Numbered from the stretch's first letter, positions 1-5,741 are shown. The stretch is DNA of 6,078 nucleotides from Bacillota bacterium (GCA_023396555.1 JAEWWC010000062.1:1-6078), one strand, 5' to 3'. Notes: generated from the sequence alone by a model not told the origin. Made by a program: numbers and translations.

Positions 1-68
1 GCACAGATCGCCAGCACCGTCAGCGCAGGCAGCCATGCCTTTTTGAGTATCTGCTTGAATTTCATCAT
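1..68 (-). CDS. Start of a secreted or membrane protein (signal peptide only; rest outside window)
   Basis: Only the first 22 codons are visible, running off the left edge. They read MMKFKQILKKAWLPALTVLA and onward: a lysine-rich N-region followed by a hydrophobic stretch, typical of a signal peptide or N-terminal membrane anchor. A purine-rich AAGGGGAA ribosome binding site lies six bases before the first ATG at 68; a second ATG follows immediately, so either could be used. The gene lies 45 bases downstream of the histidine kinase stop codon, on the same strand and with no terminator between them, so it is probably the third gene of the response regulator-kinase operon. Third genes in such operons are often envelope proteins controlled by or sensing with the system, but the function cannot be read from this fragment. 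Confidence 0.7.
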   Translation of the reverse strand, partial: MMKFKQILKKAWLPALTVLAIC

Positions 69-113
69 CTTCTTCCCCTTTCTTGGATTTGACCTTATCG
101 TACAGGGAAGGTG

Positions 114-833
114 TCAGCATTCTGTGCGCGGGCTGTAATCAACCTGAAAAACATTTACTGTTGTGCCGTTGCCGGCAGCGGAATCGATGACCATCGTCAG
201 CCCCAACTGCTCACAGATGCGTTCGCATATGGATAGCCCCAGCCCTGCGCCGCCTGCCTTGCGTGAGCGTGCCCTGTCCGCACGGTAAAATGGTTCCATG
301 GCGTGAGCCAGCGTTTCGACGTCCATGCCGCAGCCATTATCCGATACCGTCGCGCCAGCTTCATCCGCCGAGACGCGGACGGTTCCACCGTCGCGACAGG
401 CGTTGACGGCGTTGCTCACCAGATTGAGAAATAGCATATGGAGCAGCGTTGGGTCGCTTTGCCAAGCGGTTTCCTCGATATCAAATATGAGGGAGACGTT
501 CTTAGCCGCAGCCAGCTGCGCTGCCGAAGCGCGTACATCGTCGAACAGTGGCGGCAGGGGCGTATGCGTCAATATCGCATCATCCTGCCGCAGCCTAGCG
601 AGCGCCAACAGCTTTTCGGACATGTCCGCCAGCCGGCTGCTTTCGCGGGAGATATATTGCAGTGCCGAGATGCGTTCGTCCTCCGTGGTGTCTGCGGCGG
701 CAAGATATTGCGCGTAACCGCTGATGGCGGCCAGCGGCGTGCGCAGCTCATGCGCCAGGTCGTCAATGAAGCGCTGTTTCTTGTCCGTCTCATCAGTCAA
801 TTCGGCGATCTGTGTTTGTATCTTGTCCGCCAT
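114..833 (-). CDS. Sensor histidine kinase, catalytic half (HisKA + HATPase_c), separated from its sensor by a frameshift
   Basis: This 239-residue frame carries a complete kinase core. The H-box is at residues 26-33 (LAHELRTP; predicted phospho-acceptor His28). The N-box lies around residues 137-144 (NLVSNAVN), the G1 box at 165-169 (DNGCG), an F-box at 181-183 (PFY) and the G2 glycine loop at 194-200. By family knowledge it autophosphorylates on His28 with ATP and passes the phosphate to the neighbouring OmpR-type regulator. The open frame continues upstream of the first ATG to about 914 and there encodes the second half of a HAMP linker (LASGDYDAR and onward), which belongs to the frame of the 860-1507 segment. 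No Shine-Dalgarno sequence precedes the ATG at 833, so this is not a typical free-standing gene. With one base restored the whole kinase would be 464 residues. Possible states are a pseudogene, a sequencing error, or a soluble kinase made by re-initiation 26 bases after the upstream stop. Confidence 0.9.
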   Translation of the reverse strand: MADKIQTQIAELTDETDKKQRFIDDLAHELRTPLAAISGYAQYLAAADTTEDERISALQYISRESSRLADMSEKLLALARLRQDDAILTHTPLPPLFDDVRASAAQLAAAKNVSLIFDIEETAWQSDPTLLHMLFLNLVSNAVNACRDGGTVRVSADEAGATVSDNGCGMDVETLAHAMEPFYRADRARSRKAGGAGLGLSICERICEQLGLTMVIDSAAGNGTTVNVFQVDYSPRTEC

Positions 834-859
834 TGCGTTGAATCGGTGCGACAGCTCGG

Positions 860-1507
860 TCAGCTCGTCCCGGCCTCGTATGGCTGCGCGCGCGTCGTAA
901 TCCCCGCTGGCCAGGCCGCCGCCGCCGCGTGCAGCGTGCGGATGGGATGCGTCAGTTTCTTGAGTATCAGATACAGCGCCGCCGCCAGCAAAGCGGACAG
1001 TCCGATGCTGCCGATTAACAGCGTCTGTGCCAGTTCATCTGCGCGCTGCCGCATCGCCGCTACGCTGCGCGCCGTGACCAGCGTGTAACCCGTATTGCCT
1101 ATGATGCCGGATACGTACAAAAGCGGCGTTTTTGCCGCGTCCCGTATCGCTGCGGCCTGTGCGCCATCCTCCGGAGCGGGCGGTGTGTTATCAGGCATGG
1201 GTACAGTACCTGAACGAAGGCCGGAGCTGTCTTCCAGCATGATGATAACACCCTGCCGTGCGTAATAGTCCGCATAGCTTTTGAACAGCGCGTCCAGCGC
1301 TGCCGTGCTGTCGCCGTCACGGGCTTGTATGGACGCGATGTCCTTTGCCAGCCCGTCGCGTATGAAGCCGTGTTCGGCTAAGCCGCGCTCGCGCTCCGCC
1401 GACACTGACGTGCCCAGCGCGGTGTGGTACATCAGAAACGCGCCGCCGTTCAGCGCGAACAGAAAGAGCAACAGCGCTGCGACATATGTCTTCTGCCAGT
1501 ATTTCAT
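860..1507 (-). CDS. Sensor histidine kinase, N-terminal membrane sensor half (frameshifted)
   Basis: This is the first 215 codons of the kinase gene. The start at 1507 overlaps the regulator's stop codon as ATGA, and a GGAG lies eight bases upstream inside the regulator gene, which implies translational coupling. Residues about 9-28 form the first membrane helix. Residues about 29-160 form an extracytoplasmic sensor region of roughly 130 residues that lacks cysteine and that I cannot assign to a named sensor fold. Residues about 163-182 form the second membrane helix. Residues from about 183 (KKLTHPIRTLHAA) begin a HAMP linker. At about residue 198 the frame leaves HAMP-like sequence and runs 17 codons of unrelated residues to a TGA at 860-862. 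Translated as written, the product would be a membrane sensor with a broken HAMP domain and no kinase. Confidence 0.88.
   Translation of the reverse strand: MKYWQKTYVAALLLFLFALNGGAFLMYHTALGTSVSAERERGLAEHGFIRDGLAKDIASIQARDGDSTAALDALFKSYADYYARQGVIIMLEDSSGLRSGTVPMPDNTPPAPEDGAQAAAIRDAAKTPLLYVSGIIGNTGYTLVTARSVAAMRQRADELAQTLLIGSIGLSALLAAALYLILKKLTHPIRTLHAAAAAWPAGITTRAQPYEAGTS
911..930 (-). other. Frameshift site in the histidine kinase HAMP linker
   Basis: Read on the minus strand, this is a run of GCG triplets followed by GCCTGGCC. Upstream of it the 1507 frame encodes canonical HAMP sequence; downstream the other frame does (LASGDYDAR, then a DELTEL motif, then FNAMADK). The junction is 14 bases long where 15 are needed, so the simplest repair is one added C (GCCCTGGCC), equivalent to a -1 slip. 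There is no X-XXY-YYZ slippery heptamer and I noticed no strong downstream hairpin, which makes programmed frameshifting unlikely. A GC triplet run is a common place for a base-calling or polymerase slip, so an error and a true mutation are both plausible. Confidence 0.85.
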
Positions 1508-2163
1508 CGCCGCGTCTCCAACCGATAGCCCAGCTTGTACACCGTTTTCAGGCGCTCTGCCAGCCCCAGCTTCTTGCGCAGCTTCTGTATGTGCGCATCC
1601 ACTGTACGCGTGTCGCCGAAGTATTCGAAGCCCCAAGCCAGCTCCAGCAGCTTCTCGCGGGAGAGCGCAAGGTTGCGGTTGACCACCAGCACCTCCAGCA
1701 GCGCAAATTCCTGCGGCGTCAGCGCGGCGGGTTCGCCGTCCACGAACGCCTCACGTGCGCCAAAATCCACGCGCAGACTGTCGATGCTAAACACGCTGTC
1801 GTGCTTTTGCGTGCGGCGCAGTACAGCCTGCACCCGCGCAATCACCTCCAGCGTCTCAAAGGGCTTGGTGATGTAGTCGTCCGCACCCAGATTGAGGCCG
1901 GCGACGCGGTCCTCCAAACGGCTGCGCGCCGTCAGCATAATCACAGGCATTCCGTCTTCCGGCAGCTGCCGCATCAGCTCCATGCCGCTGACGCCGGGCA
2001 GCATCAGATCCAGCAGCATCAGGTCGGGCCGCTGCGTCTGCAACTGTTCCAGCGCTTCCGCGCCGTCGTATGCCCGCCCGCACACGTGCCCCACCAGCGT
2101 CAGATTGCGGTACAGCAGTTCGTTGATGGACGGGTCGTCCTCCACAATGAGTATGTTCGCCAT
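1504..2163 (-). CDS. OmpR/PhoB-family response regulator
   Basis: This 219-residue, two-domain transcription factor has the usual family length. The receiver domain spans residues about 1-118, with acidic residues Asp9 and Asp10, phospho-acceptor Asp52 (LMLLDLMLPG), Thr78 (VIMLTAR) and Lys100 (DDYITKPFE). The winged-helix DNA-binding domain spans about 125-219, with the typical LTPQEFALLEVL segment, the DTRTVDAHIQKLRKKL recognition region and a C-terminal YKLGYR wing. The start at 2163 (MANILIVEDD) is preferred over an in-frame ATG at 2184 because GGAGG lies seven bases before it. The gene is first in an operon with the histidine kinase, which overlaps its stop codon, and with a secreted protein gene. 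Its targets cannot be read from the sequence; the operon promoter and the divergent acyltransferase promoter are natural candidates. All active-site residues are intact, so it could respond to another kinase if its own partner is broken. Confidence 0.95.
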   Translation of the reverse strand: MANILIVEDDPSINELLYRNLTLVGHVCGRAYDGAEALEQLQTQRPDLMLLDLMLPGVSGMELMRQLPEDGMPVIMLTARSRLEDRVAGLNLGADDYITKPFETLEVIARVQAVLRRTQKHDSVFSIDSLRVDFGAREAFVDGEPAALTPQEFALLEVLVVNRNLALSREKLLELAWGFEYFGDTRTVDAHIQKLRKKLGLAERLKTVYKLGYRLETRR

Positions 2164-2170
2164 TGTGGCA

Positions 2171-2206
2171 CCTCCGTACTCCATAATATCACAATTATGT
2201 TACCAA
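2171..2206 (-). promoter_or_regulatory. Candidate promoter of the two-component operon, with overlapping dyad
   Basis: On the minus strand a TATTAT (2183-2188) preceded by TGA forms an extended -10 (TGATATTAT). The -35 side is weak (GACAAC, 18 bases upstream). Transcription would start near 2176, leaving only a very short leader that holds the GGAGG at 2171-2175. A perfect inverted repeat, CATAAT-6-ATTATG at 2182-2199, covers the -10 and could be an operator. This is a motif reading only, and the unusually short leader lowers confidence. Confidence 0.35.
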
Positions 2207-2231
2207 GTTGTCATGGAGGAGGAAAACTTAT

Positions 2232-2261
2232 TTCGCTATGAGTATACAAATGTGTTATAAT
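2232..2261 (+). promoter_or_regulatory. Extended -10 promoter for the acyltransferase gene
   Basis: A consensus TATAAT at 2256-2261 is preceded by TG plus one base (TGTTATAAT), the extended -10 form that tolerates a poor -35. The best -35 candidate, TTCGCT at 2232-2237, is weak. The predicted start is near 2268, so translation must begin downstream of that, which favours the 2280 or 2295 start over earlier codons. Confidence 0.6.
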
Positions 2262-2294
2262 GTCGGCTATATATGCAGGATGGGGGTAGGGGTT

Positions 2295-3515
2295 GTGGAC
2301 GTAGTCCGGTTTGATATGGAGCGGCCTCCGCAAAGACAAAAGACGCATCTGAGGGTGCTGACATGGCTGATGAGCTTTCCGGTGGTGTGGCTGCGCCGCC
2401 TGAAGATCAACCGCGTGAACATGAAGGGGCTGAAGCCGCCTTACCTGCTGCTATGCACGCACAAGTCGTTCATCGATTTCATGGTTACCACAGCCTGTAC
2501 GTTTCCGCATCGCGCCAATTACGTGGTGGCAATCGACGGTTTTATAGGGCGCGAGAAGCTGCTGCGCAACGTGGGGTGCATATGCAAGCGCAAGTTCACT
2601 AACGATGTGCAGATGGTGATGCATTTGAAGCAGGTAATCGACAACGGTGACATATTGGTGATATATCCCGAAGCGCGGTATTCGCTGATCGGCACCAACG
2701 CGTGCCTGCCCTCGTCGCTGGGCAAGCTGGCGCGTATGTTCAAAGTGCCGGTGGTGGTGCTTAGCATGCACGGAAACTTCATCTATTCCCCGGTGTGGAA
2801 TCTGCGCAAGCGCAACATCCGTCTGGAGGCCGATCTCACACAGATCATCACGCAGGATGAGATACGGCAGCTGTCCGGAGGCGAGATCAATGCGCGTATC
2901 GGCAAGGCATTTGAATACGACGAATATATGTGGCAGAAGAATAACAGCATCCGTGTGCGCTACAAAAACCGGGCGAAGGGGCTGCACAAGGTGCTGTATG
3001 CCTGCCAAAACTGCGGTACGGAATACCAGATGGAATCGGACGGAGACCGCCTGTGGTGCGGCCAATGCGGCAGCTCCTGGACGATGTCACAATACGGCGA
3101 GCTCTTTGGTGAAGAGGGGCCGGTACACATCCCACATTGGTACGAGGCGCTGCGAGAACAGGTTCGTGCGATGATCGAAGCGGGAACATACGCTTTTTCA
3201 TCCGATGTGGTGGTGGACAGCCTGCCCAACGCAGACGGCTATATCCGCCTGGGTGAGGGACGGCTGACGCATGACATGACGGGCTTCACGCTGGAGGGCA
3301 TATTTGACGGCAAGCCCTTTGTGTTGAAGAAAGACCCGCTGTCCATGTATTCGTGCCATATCGAATATGACTATATGGGCAAGGGCGACTGCATCGACCT
3401 GTCCACACTCAGCGATACGTATTACATATACCCCAAGATCAAGGAGTGGTCCGCCACCAAGATATCGCTGGCGGTGGAGGAGCTTTATCGGTTCGTCGCC
3501 GGGCGTAACGCTTAG
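2295..3515 (+). CDS. PlsC-like 1-acyl-glycerol-3-phosphate acyltransferase family protein with a zinc ribbon
   Basis: The protein has about 406 residues. Residues 54-63 (CTHKSFIDFM) contain the HX4D acyltransferase motif with His56 and Asp61, and residues 124-129 (YPEARY) match the acyl-acceptor-binding block usually written EGTR or PEGTR. The first 200 residues therefore resemble lysophosphatidate acyltransferases, which transfer an acyl chain to a lysolipid at the membrane. A CxxC-14-CxxC zinc ribbon follows at Cys237, 240, 255 and 258. The last 140 residues are soluble-looking and I do not recognise them. This is much longer than a minimal PlsC of roughly 200-250 residues, so a specialised acceptor is possible. 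The start is uncertain. GTG 2295 is chosen because it lies after the predicted transcription start and behind a G-rich tract; ATG 2280 and ATG 2316 are alternatives, and ATG 2238 would need a GGAGGAGG fifteen bases away. The gene appears monocistronic and ends in a terminator. Confidence 0.85.
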   Translation: MDVVRFDMERPPQRQKTHLRVLTWLMSFPVVWLRRLKINRVNMKGLKPPYLLLCTHKSFIDFMVTTACTFPHRANYVVAIDGFIGREKLLRNVGCICKRKFTNDVQMVMHLKQVIDNGDILVIYPEARYSLIGTNACLPSSLGKLARMFKVPVVVLSMHGNFIYSPVWNLRKRNIRLEADLTQIITQDEIRQLSGGEINARIGKAFEYDEYMWQKNNSIRVRYKNRAKGLHKVLYACQNCGTEYQMESDGDRLWCGQCGSSWTMSQYGELFGEEGPVHIPHWYEALREQVRAMIEAGTYAFSSDVVVDSLPNADGYIRLGEGRLTHDMTGFTLEGIFDGKPFVLKKDPLSMYSCHIEYDYMGKGDCIDLSTLSDTYYIYPKIKEWSATKISLAVEELYRFVAGRNA

Positions 3516-3537
3516 CTTGAAATAATCAGACATAGGC

Positions 3538-3574
3538 AAAGGAGCGTTCCGGCAATGCGGGACGCTCCTTTTTT
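3538..3574 (+). terminator. Intrinsic terminator after the acyltransferase gene
   Basis: GGAGCGTTCC (3541-3550) pairs with GGGACGCTCC (3559-3568) apart from one G-T wobble, around an eight-base loop, and is followed by six Ts. It begins 22 bases after the stop codon. The flanking AAA and TTT extend the stem. Read from the minus strand it could also slow transcription from the converging repeat-protein gene, but its T-run there is short. Confidence 0.9.
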
Positions 3575-3606
3575 GGGGGTTATATGAAGAGTTTGGTATT
3601 GGCTGT

Positions 3607-4104
3607 TTATCGTGCTGCGCGCAGGCACGATGCCGCATTTGCAGCTGTTATTGTGCTGCCGGATGTTTTACAGGCCTTAAGCAATGCGGACACGTTGGCA
3701 GCGTTGGTGCTGTAGCCTGCCGCTTTGCAGGCATTCAGTATTGCGGCCATGTTGGATGAATTCACGCTGCTGCCGGACGAATTGCACGCCTTGAGTACAG
3801 CGGAAACATTTGCGGAACTGACGGTGCTTCCGGATGTTTTGCAGGCTTTCACTGCCGCGGTCACATTCGGTGCTGAGACGTTTAATCCCGCCGACTTGCA
3901 GGAGCGGAGTATTGATGCCGCCTGCACTGACGAAACCGGGTATCCCGCGGCTTTACATGCCTTAACGATATCTGCCGAAGTTGGACAGGTTTTGATTGTA
4001 TCATTGGACGCGGCATGCGCGACAGGCATCATCGAAACCATGACCGTGAGCGCCAGAGCGACGCTGAAGACTACAAACCATTTCTTGCTGCGTAAAGCTT
4101 TCAT
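3607..4104 (-). CDS. Secreted basic protein of six 19-residue single-cysteine repeats, family not recognised
   Basis: The protein has 165 residues. Residues 1-31 are a clear Sec signal peptide: a basic start, a hydrophobic core, and AHA before an expected cleavage near residue 31. The mature part is almost entirely repeats of 19 residues at 40-58, 59-77, 78-96, 97-115, 116-134 and 135-153, ending in a 12-residue partial copy. A typical unit is SANVSAVLKACNSSGSSVN, with Cys at unit position 11 (Cys50, 69, 88, 107, 126, 145); Cys40 and Cys160 bring the total to eight. The mature chain has about 13 Lys/Arg against two Asp and no Glu, and no Trp, Phe or His. Each unit could form one short helix capped by Ser/Thr and ended by Gly, suggesting a small helical solenoid, but that is inference. 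A GGAGGT site lies six bases before the ATG. I cannot name a function; a surface, matrix or membrane-active role would all fit. Confidence 0.88.
   Translation of the reverse strand: MKALRSKKWFVVFSVALALTVMVSMMPVAHAASNDTIKTCPTSADIVKACKAAGYPVSSVQAASILRSCKSAGLNVSAPNVTAAVKACKTSGSTVSSANVSAVLKACNSSGSSVNSSNMAAILNACKAAGYSTNAANVSALLKACKTSGSTITAANAASCLRAAR
3610..3987 (-). repeat. Tandem 57-bp coding repeats (six copies plus a partial copy)
   Basis: The 19-residue protein units correspond to a 57-base period. Copies have diverged, but near-identical stretches remain: GATGTTTTACAGGC near 3662 and GATGTTTTGCAGGC near 3833 lie exactly 171 bases (three units) apart, in the third and sixth units, which share the peptide KACKTSGST. 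This suggests that the array grew by duplication of multi-unit blocks rather than only one unit at a time. Confidence 0.8.
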
Positions 4105-4129
4105 AACTGACCTCCGTATCGATTATTTA

Positions 4130-4148
4130 CCAAGTAGATATGACTTGG
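4130..4148 (-). promoter_or_regulatory. Stem-loop at the predicted 5' end of the repeat-protein mRNA
   Basis: CCAAGT and ACTTGG form a perfect six-base inverted repeat around a seven-base loop. With the promoter at 4158-4186, transcription should start near 4151, so the hairpin would occupy roughly the first twenty bases of the mRNA. 5'-terminal hairpins can protect mRNAs from 5'-end-dependent decay, which would suit an abundant secreted protein. It could equally be a protein-binding operator just downstream of the start. Confidence 0.5.
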
Positions 4149-4157
4149 ATGTTACAA

Positions 4158-4186
4158 ATATTACAGAGATATTACGAAAGCGTCAA
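4158..4186 (-). promoter_or_regulatory. Sigma-A promoter of the repeat-protein gene
   Basis: On the minus strand, TTGACG (4181-4186) and TAATAT (4158-4163) are separated by exactly 17 bases, close to the sigma-A consensus TTGACA-17-TATAAT. The predicted leader is about 47 bases, ending in GGAGGT before the ATG at 4104. A perfect eight-base palindrome, CCTTAAGG (4188-4195), lies one base upstream of the -35 and may be an operator. Confidence 0.75.
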
Positions 4187-4266
4187 CCCTTAAGGAATAA
4201 TATGGGCATGAAATAATTGGGTAGCGGGCGGAAATTGAATAATAAACCTTAATGCACAATTACATG

Positions 4267-4294
4267 ATTGATGTTCAACTTTTTGTGTTATATT
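4267..4294 (+). promoter_or_regulatory. Candidate promoter of the HD-GYP gene
   Basis: TATATT at 4289-4294 is preceded by TG plus one base (TGTTATATT), an extended -10 nearly identical to the one before the acyltransferase gene (TGTTATAAT). The -35 is poor: ATTGAT at 4267-4272 gives a 16-base spacer and TTGATG at 4268-4273 gives 15. The leader would be about 75 bases. I found no recognisable riboswitch in the AT-rich spacer from 4187 to 4374. Confidence 0.45.
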
Positions 4295-4374
4295 CAATGG
4301 GATATTATTCAGATACTTGGGGGAATGGTTTTGAGTGTAAAAAGTGAAAGCAGCGTTTGCGCGAAGGCATCAAC

Positions 4375-5661
4375 ATGGATAAGATGAGGATCAGCCTGTA
4401 TGAGCTGCTCGACTGCCTGTCCGGTGCGGTTGATCTGGTATCTCCGGTCGTGGCGGGGCATCATCATCAGACTGCCAGCCTGGCATATCGTATTGCGCAG
4501 CAGATGGATCTGTCCTCGGAGGCGCAGCGCAACTTATATCTGGCGGGTATCATTCACGACATCGGCGCGCTATCGCTTGAGGAGAGGCTGGATCTGATCG
4601 AGGACGAGCCGGTGACGGCGAACAGCCACGGATATCGAGGAGCGCGGCTGCTGGAGGAGTTCGGGCCGCTGGGTGCGCTGGCTGATATCGTGCGTTTCCA
4701 CCATGTGCGCTGGGAATACGGCAGGGGCAAAAGACATATGGGATGGGAAGTGGGTATGGAAAGCCATATCGTCCATATCGCTGACCGTGCCGTGGTGATG
4801 ATAAAGCAGGGTGTCAACGTGCTGGAGCAGATACCTGATATCATATCATCCATCAAAGCGCGTGAAGGGACCGTGTTTGCGCCGGATGCAGTGGATGCAT
4901 TGGCAGCGCTTGCCAGCAGGGAGCATGTCTGGCTGGAGCTGGAACACCGTCTGTCGCCCGACCCGGCATTGTTTATGCCGGAAACGTATACCATGGAAGC
5001 GGATGAGGTGCTGAGCTTGTCACGGCTATTGTCTCGCGTTATCGATTTTCGCAGCCACTTCACAGCCACACACTCGGCAGGTGTAGCCAAAACGGCGGAG
5101 AAGCTCGCTGAGCTGGCGGGTTTTTCAGGAAACGAATGCCTCATGATGCTGGTTGCGGGTTATCTGCACGATCTCGGTAAACTGGCGATCGACAACGCGG
5201 TGCTGGAGAAACCCGGAAAGCTGGACAACCGCGAATTCGATGCTATCCGCAGCCATACATTCTTCACATATCAGCTGCTCAGCCGTATTCAGGGATTCGA
5301 GACAATCAACCGTTGGGCGTCGTTTCATCATGAGCGGCTGGACGGCAACGGCTATCCATTTCATCTGAAGGAAGAGAGCATACCGGTGGGCTCACGCATC
5401 ATGGCTGTGGCGGACATTTTTACGGCGATCACCGAGCCGCGTCCGTACCGTGACGGCATGGGGCGGGATCAGCGCATCCGCTTGCTGCGATCGATGGTGG
5501 ACAGCGGAGCGATATGCGGACGGACTGTCGCATCCGTATTGGACAATTTCAGTCTGATGACGACCATATGCCGTGAAAACCAGCTGGAGGCGGCGGAATA
5601 CTATGATCGCTTTTTCCATAATGAAGGTGCTATGCAGATTGAACAGCTGGGCTCTGCCTGA
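4375..5661 (+). CDS. Tandem HD / HD-GYP domain protein, probable cyclic di-GMP phosphodiesterase
   Basis: The protein has 428 residues from ATG 4375, chosen because GAAGG lies seven bases upstream; a TTG at 4357 is in frame but poorly supported. The C-terminal module (about 215-395) has the complete HD-GYP signature: His233 (ATHSAGVA), His265-Asp266 (YLHDLGK), His294, His319-His320 with ERLDGNGYP, and Asp347 (VADIF). This family hydrolyses cyclic di-GMP with a bound metal centre in the cytoplasm. The N-terminal module (about 15-145) repeats the layout: His29-31, His61-Asp62, His85, His109-His110 and Asp137. It lacks the HDxGK lysine and has HHVRWEYG in place of the GYP loop, so it may bind a ligand or act on something else. 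No membrane segment or receiver domain is visible, so the N-terminal half is the likely input domain. The gene is divergent from the secreted repeat-protein gene, with a roughly 270-base shared spacer, and ends at a terminator. Confidence 0.88.
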   Translation: MDKMRISLYELLDCLSGAVDLVSPVVAGHHHQTASLAYRIAQQMDLSSEAQRNLYLAGIIHDIGALSLEERLDLIEDEPVTANSHGYRGARLLEEFGPLGALADIVRFHHVRWEYGRGKRHMGWEVGMESHIVHIADRAVVMIKQGVNVLEQIPDIISSIKAREGTVFAPDAVDALAALASREHVWLELEHRLSPDPALFMPETYTMEADEVLSLSRLLSRVIDFRSHFTATHSAGVAKTAEKLAELAGFSGNECLMMLVAGYLHDLGKLAIDNAVLEKPGKLDNREFDAIRSHTFFTYQLLSRIQGFETINRWASFHHERLDGNGYPFHLKEESIPVGSRIMAVADIFTAITEPRPYRDGMGRDQRIRLLRSMVDSGAICGRTVASVLDNFSLMTTICRENQLEAAEYYDRFFHNEGAMQIEQLGSA

Positions 5662-5690
5662 TATTACTAAGTAATACATGGATGTATAAG

Positions 5691-5741
5691 AGGCTGCCTC
5701 GTGCCGATCCGGATGGGTCGCGCGGGGGCAGCTTATTTATA
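5691..5741 (+). terminator. Intrinsic terminator after the HD-GYP gene
   Basis: GCTGCC (5693-5698) pairs with GGCAGC (5727-5732). An inner stem, CGATCC with GGGTCG around GGAT, is nested inside, and the T-rich tract TTATTTATAT follows. It starts 30 bases after the stop codon. The stem is interrupted and the tail is not a pure T-run, so efficiency is uncertain. Confidence 0.7.

Noticed and set aside
914..930. Programmed ribosomal frameshift in the kinase
   Set aside because: There is no slippery heptamer and I noticed no stimulatory structure; a missing base in a GC triplet run is simpler.
438..1088. Long plus-strand open frame opposite the histidine kinase
   Set aside because: It lies antisense to well-conserved kinase motifs, its translation resembles no protein family, and it lacks a convincing ribosome binding site. 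GC-rich genes often leave such antisense frames.
1486..2241. Long plus-strand open frame opposite the response regulator
   Set aside because: It is antisense to an unambiguous OmpR-family gene and its Gln/His/Arg-rich composition is typical of a shadow frame.
2213..2260. 15-codon frame beginning ATGGAGGAG and ending at the TATAAT
   Set aside because: It has no ribosome binding site of its own and overlaps the promoter, so there is no support for its being translated.
2208..2294. Upstream TTG or ATG starts extending the acyltransferase N-terminus
   Set aside because: The predicted promoter lies inside this stretch, and the extra residues do not look like the start of a PlsC-type protein. ATG 2238 remains a minor possibility because of the GGAGGAGG upstream.
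3646..3987. Possible CRISPR array because of regular spacing
   Set aside because: The 57-base period is in frame, the copies are diverged and encode a repetitive protein, and there are no identical repeats with unique spacers.
3725..4216. Plus-strand 163-residue frame opposite the repeat-protein gene
   Set aside because: The minus-strand frame has a signal peptide, promoter, ribosome binding site and exact repeats. The antisense frame only mirrors the 57-base period and has no start signals.
4220..4228. GGTAGCGGG, resembling part of the GEMM cyclic di-GMP riboswitch, upstream of the HD-GYP gene
   Set aside because: The other conserved riboswitch elements and paired stems are absent, so the match is too short to mean anything.
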